Assembly: GCA_043757025.1 (NCBI GenBank)
Contig: JAYVQG010000206.1
Span: 1-6,774, forward strand
Origin: Limnoglobus sp043757025
GTDB lineage: Bacteria; Planctomycetota; Planctomycetia; Gemmatales; Gemmataceae
Reading direction: 5' to 3'
DNA: 6,774 bases
This document shows positions 1-6,150 of the stretch, one piece after another. The translations under genes and the position numbers were made by a program. Each line of letters opens with the position of its first letter. The stretch's first letter is position 1. A model generated the notes under the pieces. That model did no database searches, was not told the DNA's origin, and saw only the letters and a list, made by a program, of their open reading frames with translations.

Positions 1-16
1 GGTTGATTCCGAAATC

Positions 17-65
17 GGGAATGATTCCAGGGATGGGTGGGTGGGTAAGTGGTGGAATCATTCCC
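17..65. repeat. 13-bp perfect inverted repeat with 23-nt loop
   Basis: The left arm at 17-29 (GGGAATGATTCCA) is the exact reverse complement of the right arm at 53-65. Each arm also contains its own small dyad, GGAAT-N-ATTCC, and another ATTCC lies at 6-10, giving five GGAAT/ATTCC half-sites in 60 bases. Either a cruciform or RNA hairpin, or a pair of protein-binding operators upstream of the peptidase gene, would fit. The pairing is seen directly; the role is unknown. A mobile-element terminus cut by the window edge is also possible. Confidence 0.6.
30..45 (+). other. Predicted G-quadruplex motif in the inverted-repeat loop
   Basis: Four runs of three guanines, at 30-32, 35-37, 39-41 and 43-45, are separated by loops of 2, 1 and 1 bases. 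This satisfies the canonical G3-N1-7 quadruplex rule, and very short loops usually give stable folds. It lies entirely inside the loop of the inverted repeat at 17-65. A regulatory or replication-pausing role is conceivable but only inferred. Confidence 0.5.
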
Positions 66-170
66 TGCTACCCAAAATCGCCGCAATTGAAACCAGGCCG
101 GTTTTTTAGTTCAGCAAGCATGGGGAATGCTTGCGTTGCGGGCTGGTACGATAACCGAGAGATCGCACTC

Positions 171-473
171 ATGGGTTGGGCTTCTGGATACATCGAACAA
201 TTGCGTGGCGGCGCGACGGTTTCGTTCCGCCCACGGGGCAACTCGATGTCTGGCAAGATCGAGTCGGGGCAACTCTGTACGGTGGTACCGGTCGAACCGG
301 CTACGCTTCAAAAGGGCGACATCGTGCTTTGCAAGGTCAACGGAAAGGAATACCTTCACCTGGTCAAGGCGGTCCAAGGGGAGCGCTTCCAGATCGGGAA
401 TAACCGCGGTGGCATCAACGGCTGGGTGTCGGCGGCAGGAATCTTTGGCCGGTTGATCCGCGTCGAGGCGTGA
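171..473 (+). CDS. S24/S26-like single-domain Ser-Lys peptidase
   Basis: The product is a 100-residue protein resembling the C-terminal catalytic domain of the LexA/UmuD and signal-peptidase superfamily (S24/S26). The signature G-N-S-M places a candidate nucleophile at Ser25, in the position of the usual G-D/N-S-M motif. A later L-V-K places the candidate general-base Lys at 66, after a G-D-I-V-L strand, as in the family. There is no N-terminal DNA-binding domain and no membrane helix, so it is neither a full LexA-like repressor nor a classical membrane signal peptidase. It may be a small soluble peptidase or an inactive fold relative. The start at 171 is chosen because GAGAG lies upstream at suitable distance and the domain begins there. 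In-frame ATGs at 120, 21 and 3 would add a non-domain leader translated from the inverted-repeat region. It is followed by a 137-base gap, so it is probably not in the downstream operon. Confidence 0.75.
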   Translation: MGWASGYIEQLRGGATVSFRPRGNSMSGKIESGQLCTVVPVEPATLQKGDIVLCKVNGKEYLHLVKAVQGERFQIGNNRGGINGWVSAAGIFGRLIRVEA

Positions 474-534
474 ATGACACCGCGAGCGGACCGTAGGTGT
501 TTAGGCCCTTCGTTGTTGCGGATCGCTTTTTTCG

Positions 535-565
535 TCTAACGAACGACCGATTGCGGGTTTATACT
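535..565 (+). promoter_or_regulatory. Candidate sigma-70 promoter for the WXG100-like gene
   Basis: TATACT at 560-565 is a good -10 match in an otherwise GC-rich spacer. The best upstream hexamer, TCTAAC at 535-540, is a poor -35 match with a long 19-base spacing, so only the -10 box is persuasive. Transcription would start near 571-573, about 40 bases before the start codon at 611. There is no clear terminator for the preceding peptidase gene, only a T run at 527-532 without a convincing stem. Confidence 0.35.
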
Positions 566-610
566 GTTAGTGTCGTTCCCACCACATCTCGTGCGGAAAG
601 GGGGCCGGTT

Positions 611-883
611 ATGGCCCAGGCTGTTGTCGATCCGGCGGAACTGCGACGGTTTGCCGTCAATCTCAAGCGATTTAACGCCGAACTGCAAACGAACCTCGCC
701 GGGATTCACGGACAACTCGTTTCGCTCGGGGATACGTGGCGCGACCAGGAACACGATAAGTTTCGTGCCGAGTTCGAGTCGACGATTGCCGTGCTGGAAC
801 GGTTCGTCGAGTCTGCAAATATGCACATTCCGTTCCTGATGCGGAAAGCAGAGCGAATCGAAGAATACCTTCAGCAGCGATAA
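611..883 (+). CDS. WXG100-like small helical protein (candidate T7SS-like substrate or partner)
   Basis: The product has 90 residues, close to the roughly 100 typical of the WXG100/ESAT-6 family. It appears to consist of two amphipathic helices joined by a short turn. The turn carries Trp43-Arg-Asp45 and then Phe51 (W-x-D-x5-F), preceded by L-G-D-T, a recognised variant of the WxG turn. There is no signal peptide or membrane segment, and the C-terminal helix is charged, ending near I-E-E-Y-L. Family members are exported as helical-hairpin dimers by FtsK/SpoIIIE-type ATPases, and such an ATPase is encoded downstream at 2272-6135. The start at 611 is set by a purine-rich ribosome-binding site, GGAAAGGGGG at 595-604, six bases upstream. 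The in-frame upstream extension from 497 is promoter-like DNA. The gene is followed directly by the hairpin repeat array. The family assignment rests on motif and context; export is inferred. Confidence 0.8.
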   Translation: MAQAVVDPAELRRFAVNLKRFNAELQTNLAGIHGQLVSLGDTWRDQEHDKFRAEFESTIAVLERFVESANMHIPFLMRKAERIEEYLQQR

Positions 884-928
884 CCGGAGGTAACATTGTA
901 GCTGGCCTCCATGAGGTCGGGTCAACCG

Positions 929-946
929 GGGTCAAAAGACCCTTTT
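929..946 (+). terminator. Weak terminator-like hairpin in repeat unit 1
   Basis: GGGTC at 929-933 pairs with GACCC at 938-942 across an AAAA loop and is followed by TTTT at 943-946. The stem is only five base pairs, possibly six with a G-T pair, so it is at best a weak intrinsic terminator or attenuator. It lies 46 bases after the stop codon of the WXG100-like gene. Confidence 0.3.
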
Positions 947-967
947 GTAGCTGGCCTCTATGAGGCC

Positions 968-984
968 GGTCAAAAGACCTTTTT
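968..984 (+). terminator. Weak terminator-like hairpin in repeat unit 2
   Basis: GGTC at 968-971 pairs with GACC at 976-979 across AAAA and is followed by five T residues at 980-984. The stem has only four base pairs. Together with the similar element in unit 1 it might reduce read-through from the WXG100-like gene into the downstream genes. Later units keep the stem but lose the T run (they read GACCCC-AGC), so they do not look like terminators. Confidence 0.25.
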
Positions 985-1457
985 GTAGTGAGGCCGGATT
1001 CAGCGACAAGACCGGGGTCATAGACTACAAGACCGGTCATAGACTTTGTAGTGAGGCCGGATTCAGCGACAAGACCGGGGTCATAGACCCCAGCTACAAG
1101 ACCAGTCATAGACTTTGTAGCTGGCCTCTGTGAGGCCGGATTCCGCGACAAGACCGGGGTCATAGACCCCAGCTACAAGACCGGTCATAGACTTTGTAGC
1201 TGGCCTCTGTGAGGCCGGATTCCGCGACAAGACCGGGGGTCATAGACCCAGCTACAAGACCGGTCATAGACTTTGTAGCTGGCCTCTGTGAGGCCGGGTT
1301 CAGCGACAAGACCGGGTCATAGACCCAGCGACAAGACCGGTCATAGACTTTGTAGCTGGCCTCTGTGAGGCCGGGTTCAGCGACTTTTGTAGCTGGCCTC
1401 TGTGAGGCCGGATTCAGCGACAAGACCGGGGTCATAGACCCTAGCTACAAAAAGATT

Positions 1458-1462
1458 GGAGG
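1458..1462 (+). promoter_or_regulatory. Shine-Dalgarno site that fixes the start at 1470
   Basis: A perfect GGAGG lies seven bases before the ATG at 1470 and immediately follows the end of the repeat array at 1450. It decides the start, because the same frame stays open back to 1365 only by translating repeat sequence. Confidence 0.75.
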
Positions 1463-1469
1463 CGACGCG

Positions 1470-2009
1470 ATGACTGCCGACGTGCGTTCGATCGATGCGC
1501 TGCGCGACTGGCTGGCCCAGGTGGCGAAGTACCGTGCCACGTCGGCCGAGGCGCTATCGGGCGTGCAGATGGAAATCCGCCGCGGCTGCGACTGGGTGGC
1601 CGAACAAGGCCAGCTTTGGAGCCGGGCGGTGCGAACGTGCGAAGAGCAAGTCGTGCAAGCGAAAGCGGAACTTTCGGGGCGCAAATTCGCCGATTATTCG
1701 GGGCGCGAACCCGATACGACAATCCAGGAACGAAATCTGCGGCGTGCGCAGGCGAAACTCGAACATGCACGCGAAATGGTCGCGAAGTGCAAATCGTGGG
1801 CGGGCCGTTTACCTAAGTTAATCGACGAAACCTACAACGGTCGCGCGCGACGATTGGGCCTGACGTTGGACGGCGAACTCGCTCAAGCCGTCGCGCACCT
1901 CGACCGGCGGATCGCGGCACTCGAAGCCTACGCGGGCCTCAGGCCCGACTTCGCCCCCGCGCCATCGGCTTCGAGTTTGCCGAGTACCACGGGAGAAAGT
2001 GCTTCATGA
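1470..2009 (+). CDS. Helical, coiled-coil-prone protein of unknown function in the T7SS-like cluster
   Basis: I do not recognise a named family. The product has 179 residues and is predicted to be almost entirely alpha-helical. A first helical stretch at about 5-70 has W-V-A-E-Q and L-W-S-R aromatic positions. A charged, heptad-like segment runs from about 85 to 115. A last helix at about 130-160 ends L-D-R-R-I-A-A-L-E-A-Y. The final 20 or so residues are a Pro/Ser/Ala-rich, probably disordered tail. There is no signal peptide, membrane segment or catalytic motif. Its stop overlaps the next start in ATGA (2006-2009), indicating translational coupling with the second W-x-D protein and then the ATPase. 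A chaperone, adaptor or structural partner of the secreted small proteins is a reasonable inference. A large substrate with a WXG-like fold is the alternative. The start at 1470 is supported by GGAGG at 1458-1462. Confidence 0.75.
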   Translation: MTADVRSIDALRDWLAQVAKYRATSAEALSGVQMEIRRGCDWVAEQGQLWSRAVRTCEEQVVQAKAELSGRKFADYSGREPDTTIQERNLRRAQAKLEHAREMVAKCKSWAGRLPKLIDETYNGRARRLGLTLDGELAQAVAHLDRRIAALEAYAGLRPDFAPAPSASSLPSTTGESAS

Positions 2010-2227
2010 AGTTCGGTGCCAACCGCAGCCAGTTGTACGATGCCCAGAAGACCGCACACGCGCAGTGGAGCATCGTGTGCGACCTATGGACGGACATCGC
2101 CCGTCAAGAGTTCGACGAACAAACGTGGCAGCCACTCGACCGCCAAGTGAGCGATGTGTTGCGGGCCATCGACCAACTGAGCGTCGTCTTTTCACAAGTT
2201 CGTAGCGAATGCGAGTTTCAATCGTGA
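2006..2227 (+). CDS. Second small W-x-D helical protein (WXG100-like)
   Basis: The product is a 73-residue protein with Trp28-Thr-Asp30 followed by Phe36, the same W-x-D-x5-F arrangement seen in the 90-residue protein at 611-883. It also has a second Trp at 41 and a C-terminal amphipathic helix (V-S-D-V-L-R-A-I-D-Q-L). The first helix is about 15 residues shorter than in the 611 protein, and the whole is short for WXG100, so it may be a divergent or minimal member. No signal peptide or membrane helix is seen. GGGAG at 1991-1995 lies ten bases upstream of the ATG. The gene overlaps the preceding one by four bases, and its TGA at 2225-2227 overlaps a possible GTG start of the ATPase at 2224. 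This makes co-translation of all three genes likely. A heterodimeric partner for the first W-x-D protein, or a docking subunit for the ATPase, are both plausible. Confidence 0.75.
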   Translation: MKFGANRSQLYDAQKTAHAQWSIVCDLWTDIARQEFDEQTWQPLDRQVSDVLRAIDQLSVVFSQVRSECEFQS

Positions 2228-2271
2228 GCCAACCAACCGGATCGTTCGACGAAAGTGAAGAGAACGCCAAC

Positions 2272-5200
2272 ATGCCCGTATCGTGGTTTCAACGCGAGCG
2301 ATCTTCGTTCGCAAACCTGTTAATGACGATTCGCGAACGTGCGGCATCGGAAGGGCAAATTGCGACGACCTTTCAGGCGACTGCCGATGAAACGGAGAAA
2401 GAAGTGCAGCGTTCGCGTCGGCAGATTGCGACGTCGCGGAAGAAAGCCAGAAACGAACTCGACGAAAAGTATCAACAAGAAGCGGCGGACTTTAGCGCGA
2501 AATACGCCGGCAGGCAGAACGCCGCCGAGCGTCGTCGTGCGGATGCGTTACGGATCGCCGACGAGACATTCGAAGACGCCGACGAAAAGACGCAGACGAC
2601 CTACAAGGATCGCCTTTGGACGATCGATTCTCTCGTCGAAGCGGCCGAAAAAGAAGCCCAGGACCACAATCAGAAGCTGATTCGGCAAGTCGAATTGGGG
2701 CGGAAGAAGCTCGAAGCCACGTGGCAAAAAGCACAACCCTTCCTCGACCGCGTCGGCCTCGAACGCGCCGATGTCGAGTTCCCCTCCGACCGCTTACCCA
2801 GCCCCACGCAGACCGATGCAGAAGGGAAACTCCAAAAGTGCCTCGAAGATTGCGATGCATCGAGCGCGAACGTCGGCACCTGCTTTTTCCCGAAACTCGT
2901 CGACTTCAGCGGAGTGACGGCGCTAACGATCCTTGCGGGGGCCATCGGCTTCGGCATCGGTTGGGGCGTCGGCAAAGAGATGAAAACTGGCGTAATCGGC
3001 GGCGTCGCCGGTGCGATCCTCGGCGGCTTGCTGTTGCGGTTCATCGTGCTGACGCTGGCACGCCATCAGGTCCGCGATCGTGCGAATGCGCTCGGCGTCT
3101 ATCAGGCCGAAGCGTTCCGCGCGGCAGCGAGCCTCGACGACTATGCACAAGCGATGTTGGCGCGACAACGCAGCGAATTGAAACGTCGTCACGCGAACGA
3201 CAAGAAGCGCACCGACGATCATTTTCTGCCGCTCATCCATTCGATCGAACGGCAACGCGACAGCGACTACGACCGCATCGAGACGGAATACACCGACCGC
3301 TTGCAACTGATTGCGAACGATCGCGACCTCGAAACTCGTGCGGCCGAGGATCGCTACCAGACGACGGCGGGGCAACTCGAAGACGGCTTCGACGCGCAAC
3401 TCAAAGAAGCCGAAACTCGATACGCGGAGAAAATGGGGAGTGCGACCTTCGCGCGTAATGTCGCTTGGGACGCGATGGCCCGCAAATGGCATAAGAATGT
3501 CTCCGCGATTAGCACCGACCTCAGCGACGTGCGCGATTCGGGTATCGCGGCGTTCCCGCGCTGGGCGGAACTGACGCTGCCCAACCGCCCGCCCGTGACC
3601 CGCGTTCCGCCCGGTATCCGATTCGGGAAATGGAACGTCGATCAATACGCCATCGCCGACGGGGAACCGAGCGACGAGCGATTGATGCCGGACAATCCGG
3701 TTCGCATGAAGCTGCCCGCGTTCCTGCCGTTCCCCGATAAATGCGCGGTGCTGTGGAAGGCGTCCGACCGTGGCCGCGCCGCCGCCGTGAACTCGATGCA
3801 AGCAGTGATGTTGCGATTCCTGACGGGGCTACCGCCCGGCAAAGTGCGGTTCACGATCCTCGACCCCGTCGGCCTCGGCGAGAACTTTGCCGCGTTCATG
3901 AGCCTCGCCGATTACGATGAAAACCTCGTCGGCGCACGCATCTGGACCGAGCCATCGCAGATCGAACAACGGCTCGTCGATCTGACCGAACACATGGAAA
4001 ATGTGATACAGAAGTATCTGCGAAACCAGTACAAGAGCATCGAAGATTACAACGCCGCCGCCGGCGAAGTCGCCGAACCGTATCGCGTATTGGTGATCGC
4101 GAACTTCCCGACGAACTTCACGCCAGACACCGCACGCCGACTAATTAGCATCATGAGCAGCGGCCCCGCATGTGGCGTTTGCACGCTCGTGAGCGTCGAT
4201 ACGAAAGCCGGTCTGCCTCGCGATTTCCGCCTCGCCGATCTCGAACAAGTCGCGTTCAACCTCGTGGAAAAAGACGGCAAATTCGTCCCGCTCGAACCCG
4301 AACTCGCGGTGTTCCCGCTGACGCTCGACACCCCGCCCGATGGCGCGACCGTGGCCGCCACGATCCGTCGTATCGGCGAAGCGAGTCGCTCGGCGGCACG
4401 GGTCGAAGTGCCGTTCGATTTCATCATGCCGAACAAGGACGCGATCTGGACCGGCAGCACCGCGAAGGGGTTCGACATCCCGATTGGGCGGGCCGGTGCC
4501 ACTAAGCGACAGATGCTCATGCTCGGGCGCGGCACCGCACAACACGCGCTCATCGCGGGCAAAACCGGTTCGGGCAAGTCGACGCTACTTCACGCGATGA
4601 TTACGAATCTCGCCTTGATTTACAGCCCAGATGAAGCCGAACTGTACCTGATCGACTTTAAGAAAGGCGTCGAGTTCCGCGCGTATGCGACGAGCTTGTT
4701 GCCGCACGCACGGGTGATTGCGATCGAGAGCGAGCGCGAGTTCGGCCTCAGCGTGTTGCAACGGCTGGACGCCGAACTGCGCGACCGTGGCGACCGCTTC
4801 CGCGCCGCCGGAGCCAACGATCTCGAAGGCTACCGCGAGTATTTAAAGTCGATAGGCAGCCCGCTCGCGGTGCCGCGAATCTTGTTCATCGTCGACGAGT
4901 TTCAAGAGTTCTTCGTCGAAGACGACAAGCTCTCGCAAGAGTCCGCACTGTTACTCGATCGCCTGGTGCGGCAGGGGCGGGCGTTCGGGTTGCACGTGCT
5001 GCTCGGTTCGCAAACGCTCGGCGGAGCCTACTCACTTGCGCGGAGCACGATCGATCAGATGGCCGTGCGGATCGCCCTCCAGTGTAGCGATGCCGACGCG
5101 CAACTCATTCTGAGCAAGGACAACAACGCGGCCCGATTGCTGTCCCGCCCCGGCGAGGCGATTTACAACGATGCGAACGGCCTCGTTGAAGGCAACGATC

Positions 5201-6135
5201 CGTTCCAGGTCGTCTGGCTCGACGAAGATCGCCGCGAAGCATTACTCACAGACATTCGCAACCGCGCGAACGGCAAATACCCGCCGCCACTCGTGTTCGA
5301 GGGCAACATCGCAGCGGAAGTCCAGAACAATCGCTTGCTCGCGGAGGCACTCAAAACGAAAACGGAAGTGCGCGTGCCAGTCGCATGGTTCGGCGATGCG
5401 GTGGCGATTAAAGACCCGACTTCTGCGGCGTTCCGGATGCAATCGGGCGCGAACGTACTGATGATCGGCCAACAAGAAGAATCCGCACTCGCATTGATGG
5501 CCACCGCGATGGCCAGCCTTGCGGCACAGGTCAAAACGCCCGGTTTGTTCACCGTGCTCGATGGCACGCCCGACGATTCCGACCATGCGGACTACTTGCG
5601 AAAAGTCGCCGCATCACTCGGCGATCCCGATGCCAGCATCGACCGTGCGGGCCTGGCGAATGCGCTGGCCAAACTCGCGCAAGAGATCGAACGCCGACAA
5701 CAGGGTGTCAGTGCCGAGCGGGTTCCGCGGTTCTTGTTCGTGCAGGGGCTGCACCGGTTCCGCGAACTGCGAAAAGCCGACGACGACTTCGGATACGGAC
5801 GCAAGAGCGATCAACCGAAAGCCGCCGGGGAATTGCTCGCAACGATCCTGAAGGACGGCCCCACGGTCGGCATTCACGCCATCGTCTGGTGCGACTCGCT
5901 GACGAATCTTACACGCGCACTCGAACGACAGTCGCTCAAGGAATTCAGCCAACGGGTGCTGTTCCAGATGAGCGCGACCGATTCGAGCACGCTGATCGAC
6001 ACCCCCGCCGCCAGTCGCCTCGGCCGCACACGCGCACTCTTCGTCCAAGAAGACCTCGAACGCCCCGAGAAGTTCCGCCCTTACGGTTTACCCGACATGA
6101 AATGGCTCCGCGAGATCGGTTCCGCGGTGGAATAG
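2272..6135 (+). CDS. FtsK/SpoIIIE (EccC/EssC-like) membrane ATPase with three tandem RecA-like domains
   Basis: The product has 1,287 residues from ATG 2272. Domains in order are as follows. About 1-200 is a charged coiled coil. About 215-234 and 239-263 are two glycine-rich membrane helices (G243-x3-G247-x3-G251 zipper) forming a hairpin. About 264-420 is a second charged coiled coil. Three RecA-like modules follow. Module 1 (about 484-643) is degenerate: K-A-S-D-R-G-R replaces the P-loop and Ala610-Asn611 replaces the Walker B acids. Module 2 (about 750-950) is canonical: Walker A G-K-T-G-S-G-K-S-T from Gly763 with Lys769, Walker B Asp875-Glu876, R-Q-G-R at 900-903 and L-L-G-S-Q ending at 914. 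Module 3 (about 1060-1210) is degenerate: G-Q-Q-E-E-S-A-L at 1066 and Gln1158-Gly1159. The likely role is an inner-membrane motor that exports the neighbouring WXG100-like proteins; a DNA translocase is less likely because no gamma domain is seen. GAAGAG at 2257-2262 favours ATG 2272. ATG 2209 (1,308 residues) and GTG 2224, overlapping the previous stop as GTGA, are alternatives. Confidence 0.9.
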   Translation: MPVSWFQRERSSFANLLMTIRERAASEGQIATTFQATADETEKEVQRSRRQIATSRKKARNELDEKYQQEAADFSAKYAGRQNAAERRRADALRIADETFEDADEKTQTTYKDRLWTIDSLVEAAEKEAQDHNQKLIRQVELGRKKLEATWQKAQPFLDRVGLERADVEFPSDRLPSPTQTDAEGKLQKCLEDCDASSANVGTCFFPKLVDFSGVTALTILAGAIGFGIGWGVGKEMKTGVIGGVAGAILGGLLLRFIVLTLARHQVRDRANALGVYQAEAFRAAASLDDYAQAMLARQRSELKRRHANDKKRTDDHFLPLIHSIERQRDSDYDRIETEYTDRLQLIANDRDLETRAAEDRYQTTAGQLEDGFDAQLKEAETRYAEKMGSATFARNVAWDAMARKWHKNVSAISTDLSDVRDSGIAAFPRWAELTLPNRPPVTRVPPGIRFGKWNVDQYAIADGEPSDERLMPDNPVRMKLPAFLPFPDKCAVLWKASDRGRAAAVNSMQAVMLRFLTGLPPGKVRFTILDPVGLGENFAAFMSLADYDENLVGARIWTEPSQIEQRLVDLTEHMENVIQKYLRNQYKSIEDYNAAAGEVAEPYRVLVIANFPTNFTPDTARRLISIMSSGPACGVCTLVSVDTKAGLPRDFRLADLEQVAFNLVEKDGKFVPLEPELAVFPLTLDTPPDGATVAATIRRIGEASRSAARVEVPFDFIMPNKDAIWTGSTAKGFDIPIGRAGATKRQMLMLGRGTAQHALIAGKTGSGKSTLLHAMITNLALIYSPDEAELYLIDFKKGVEFRAYATSLLPHARVIAIESEREFGLSVLQRLDAELRDRGDRFRAAGANDLEGYREYLKSIGSPLAVPRILFIVDEFQEFFVEDDKLSQESALLLDRLVRQGRAFGLHVLLGSQTLGGAYSLARSTIDQMAVRIALQCSDADAQLILSKDNNAARLLSRPGEAIYNDANGLVEGNDPFQVVWLDEDRREALLTDIRNRANGKYPPPLVFEGNIAAEVQNNRLLAEALKTKTEVRVPVAWFGDAVAIKDPTSAAFRMQSGANVLMIGQQEESALALMATAMASLAAQVKTPGLFTVLDGTPDDSDHADYLRKVAASLGDPDASIDRAGLANALAKLAQEIERRQQGVSAERVPRFLFVQGLHRFRELRKADDDFGYGRKSDQPKAAGELLATILKDGPTVGIHAIVWCDSLTNLTRALERQSLKEFSQRVLFQMSATDSSTLIDTPAASRLGRTRALFVQEDLERPEKFRPYGLPDMKWLREIGSAVE

Positions 6136-6150
6136 CAAACGCTCTCGCCC

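Larger units (their letters stand above)
896..1450. repeat. Array of about nine hairpin-forming ~79-bp tandem repeats
   Basis: Units begin with TTGTAG at 896, 945, 983, 1046, 1115, 1194, 1273, 1350 and 1387, giving periods of 49, 38, 63, 69, 79, 79, 77 and 37 bases; the last unit runs to 1450. A full unit contains a GGCCTC-TGT-GAGGCC hairpin, then GATTCAGCGACAAG, then a GGGGTC-ATA-GACCCC hairpin, then AGCTACAAGA and the palindrome GACCGGTC. TTGTAGCTGG at the unit start is the reverse complement of CCAGCTACAA near its end, so a whole unit can also close as one long stem. Units 1 and 2 have AAAA loops, units 3 and 4 lack part of the first hairpin, and units 2 and 8 are truncated. Open frames on both strands simply translate the repeat, and 79 is not a multiple of three. 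The array fills almost the whole 586-base gap between two genes of the same putative operon. I believe similar units occur in Gemmata-type genomes, but this was not verified. Confidence 0.9.

Noticed and set aside
3..170. N-terminal extension of the S24-like protein from ATG 3, 21 or 120
   Set aside because: The leader translates the inverted repeat and G-run, has no domain character, and the recognisable domain fits a start at 171.
527..532. Terminator for the peptidase gene at a T run
   Set aside because: No convincing GC-rich stem immediately precedes the six T residues.
672..1435. Two minus-strand open frames with repeated peptides (P-A-S-Q-R-P-A-T-K and similar)
   Set aside because: They are translations of the DNA repeat array. 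The unit length of 79 is not a multiple of three, the peptide changes frame between units, and one of them runs antisense into the WXG100-like gene.
896..1450. CRISPR array
   Set aside because: Units follow each other without unique spacers of constant length, vary from 37 to 79 bases, and contain two hairpins each. No cas gene is present.
1365..1469. Upstream start of the 179-residue protein
   Set aside because: The extension lies in repeat sequence, and a perfect GGAGG sits seven bases before ATG 1470.
2616..3801. Long alternative frames inside the ATPase gene on both strands (up to 292 codons)
   Set aside because: They overlap a clearly conserved protein, are rich in Arg, Pro and Ser as expected for GC-rich shadow frames, and show no recognisable domain.
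2272..6135. Chromosome-segregation FtsK identity
   Set aside because: The order coiled coil - two membrane helices - coiled coil - three RecA modules and the WXG100-like neighbours do not match FtsK, which has four membrane helices, a single motor and a C-terminal gamma domain.
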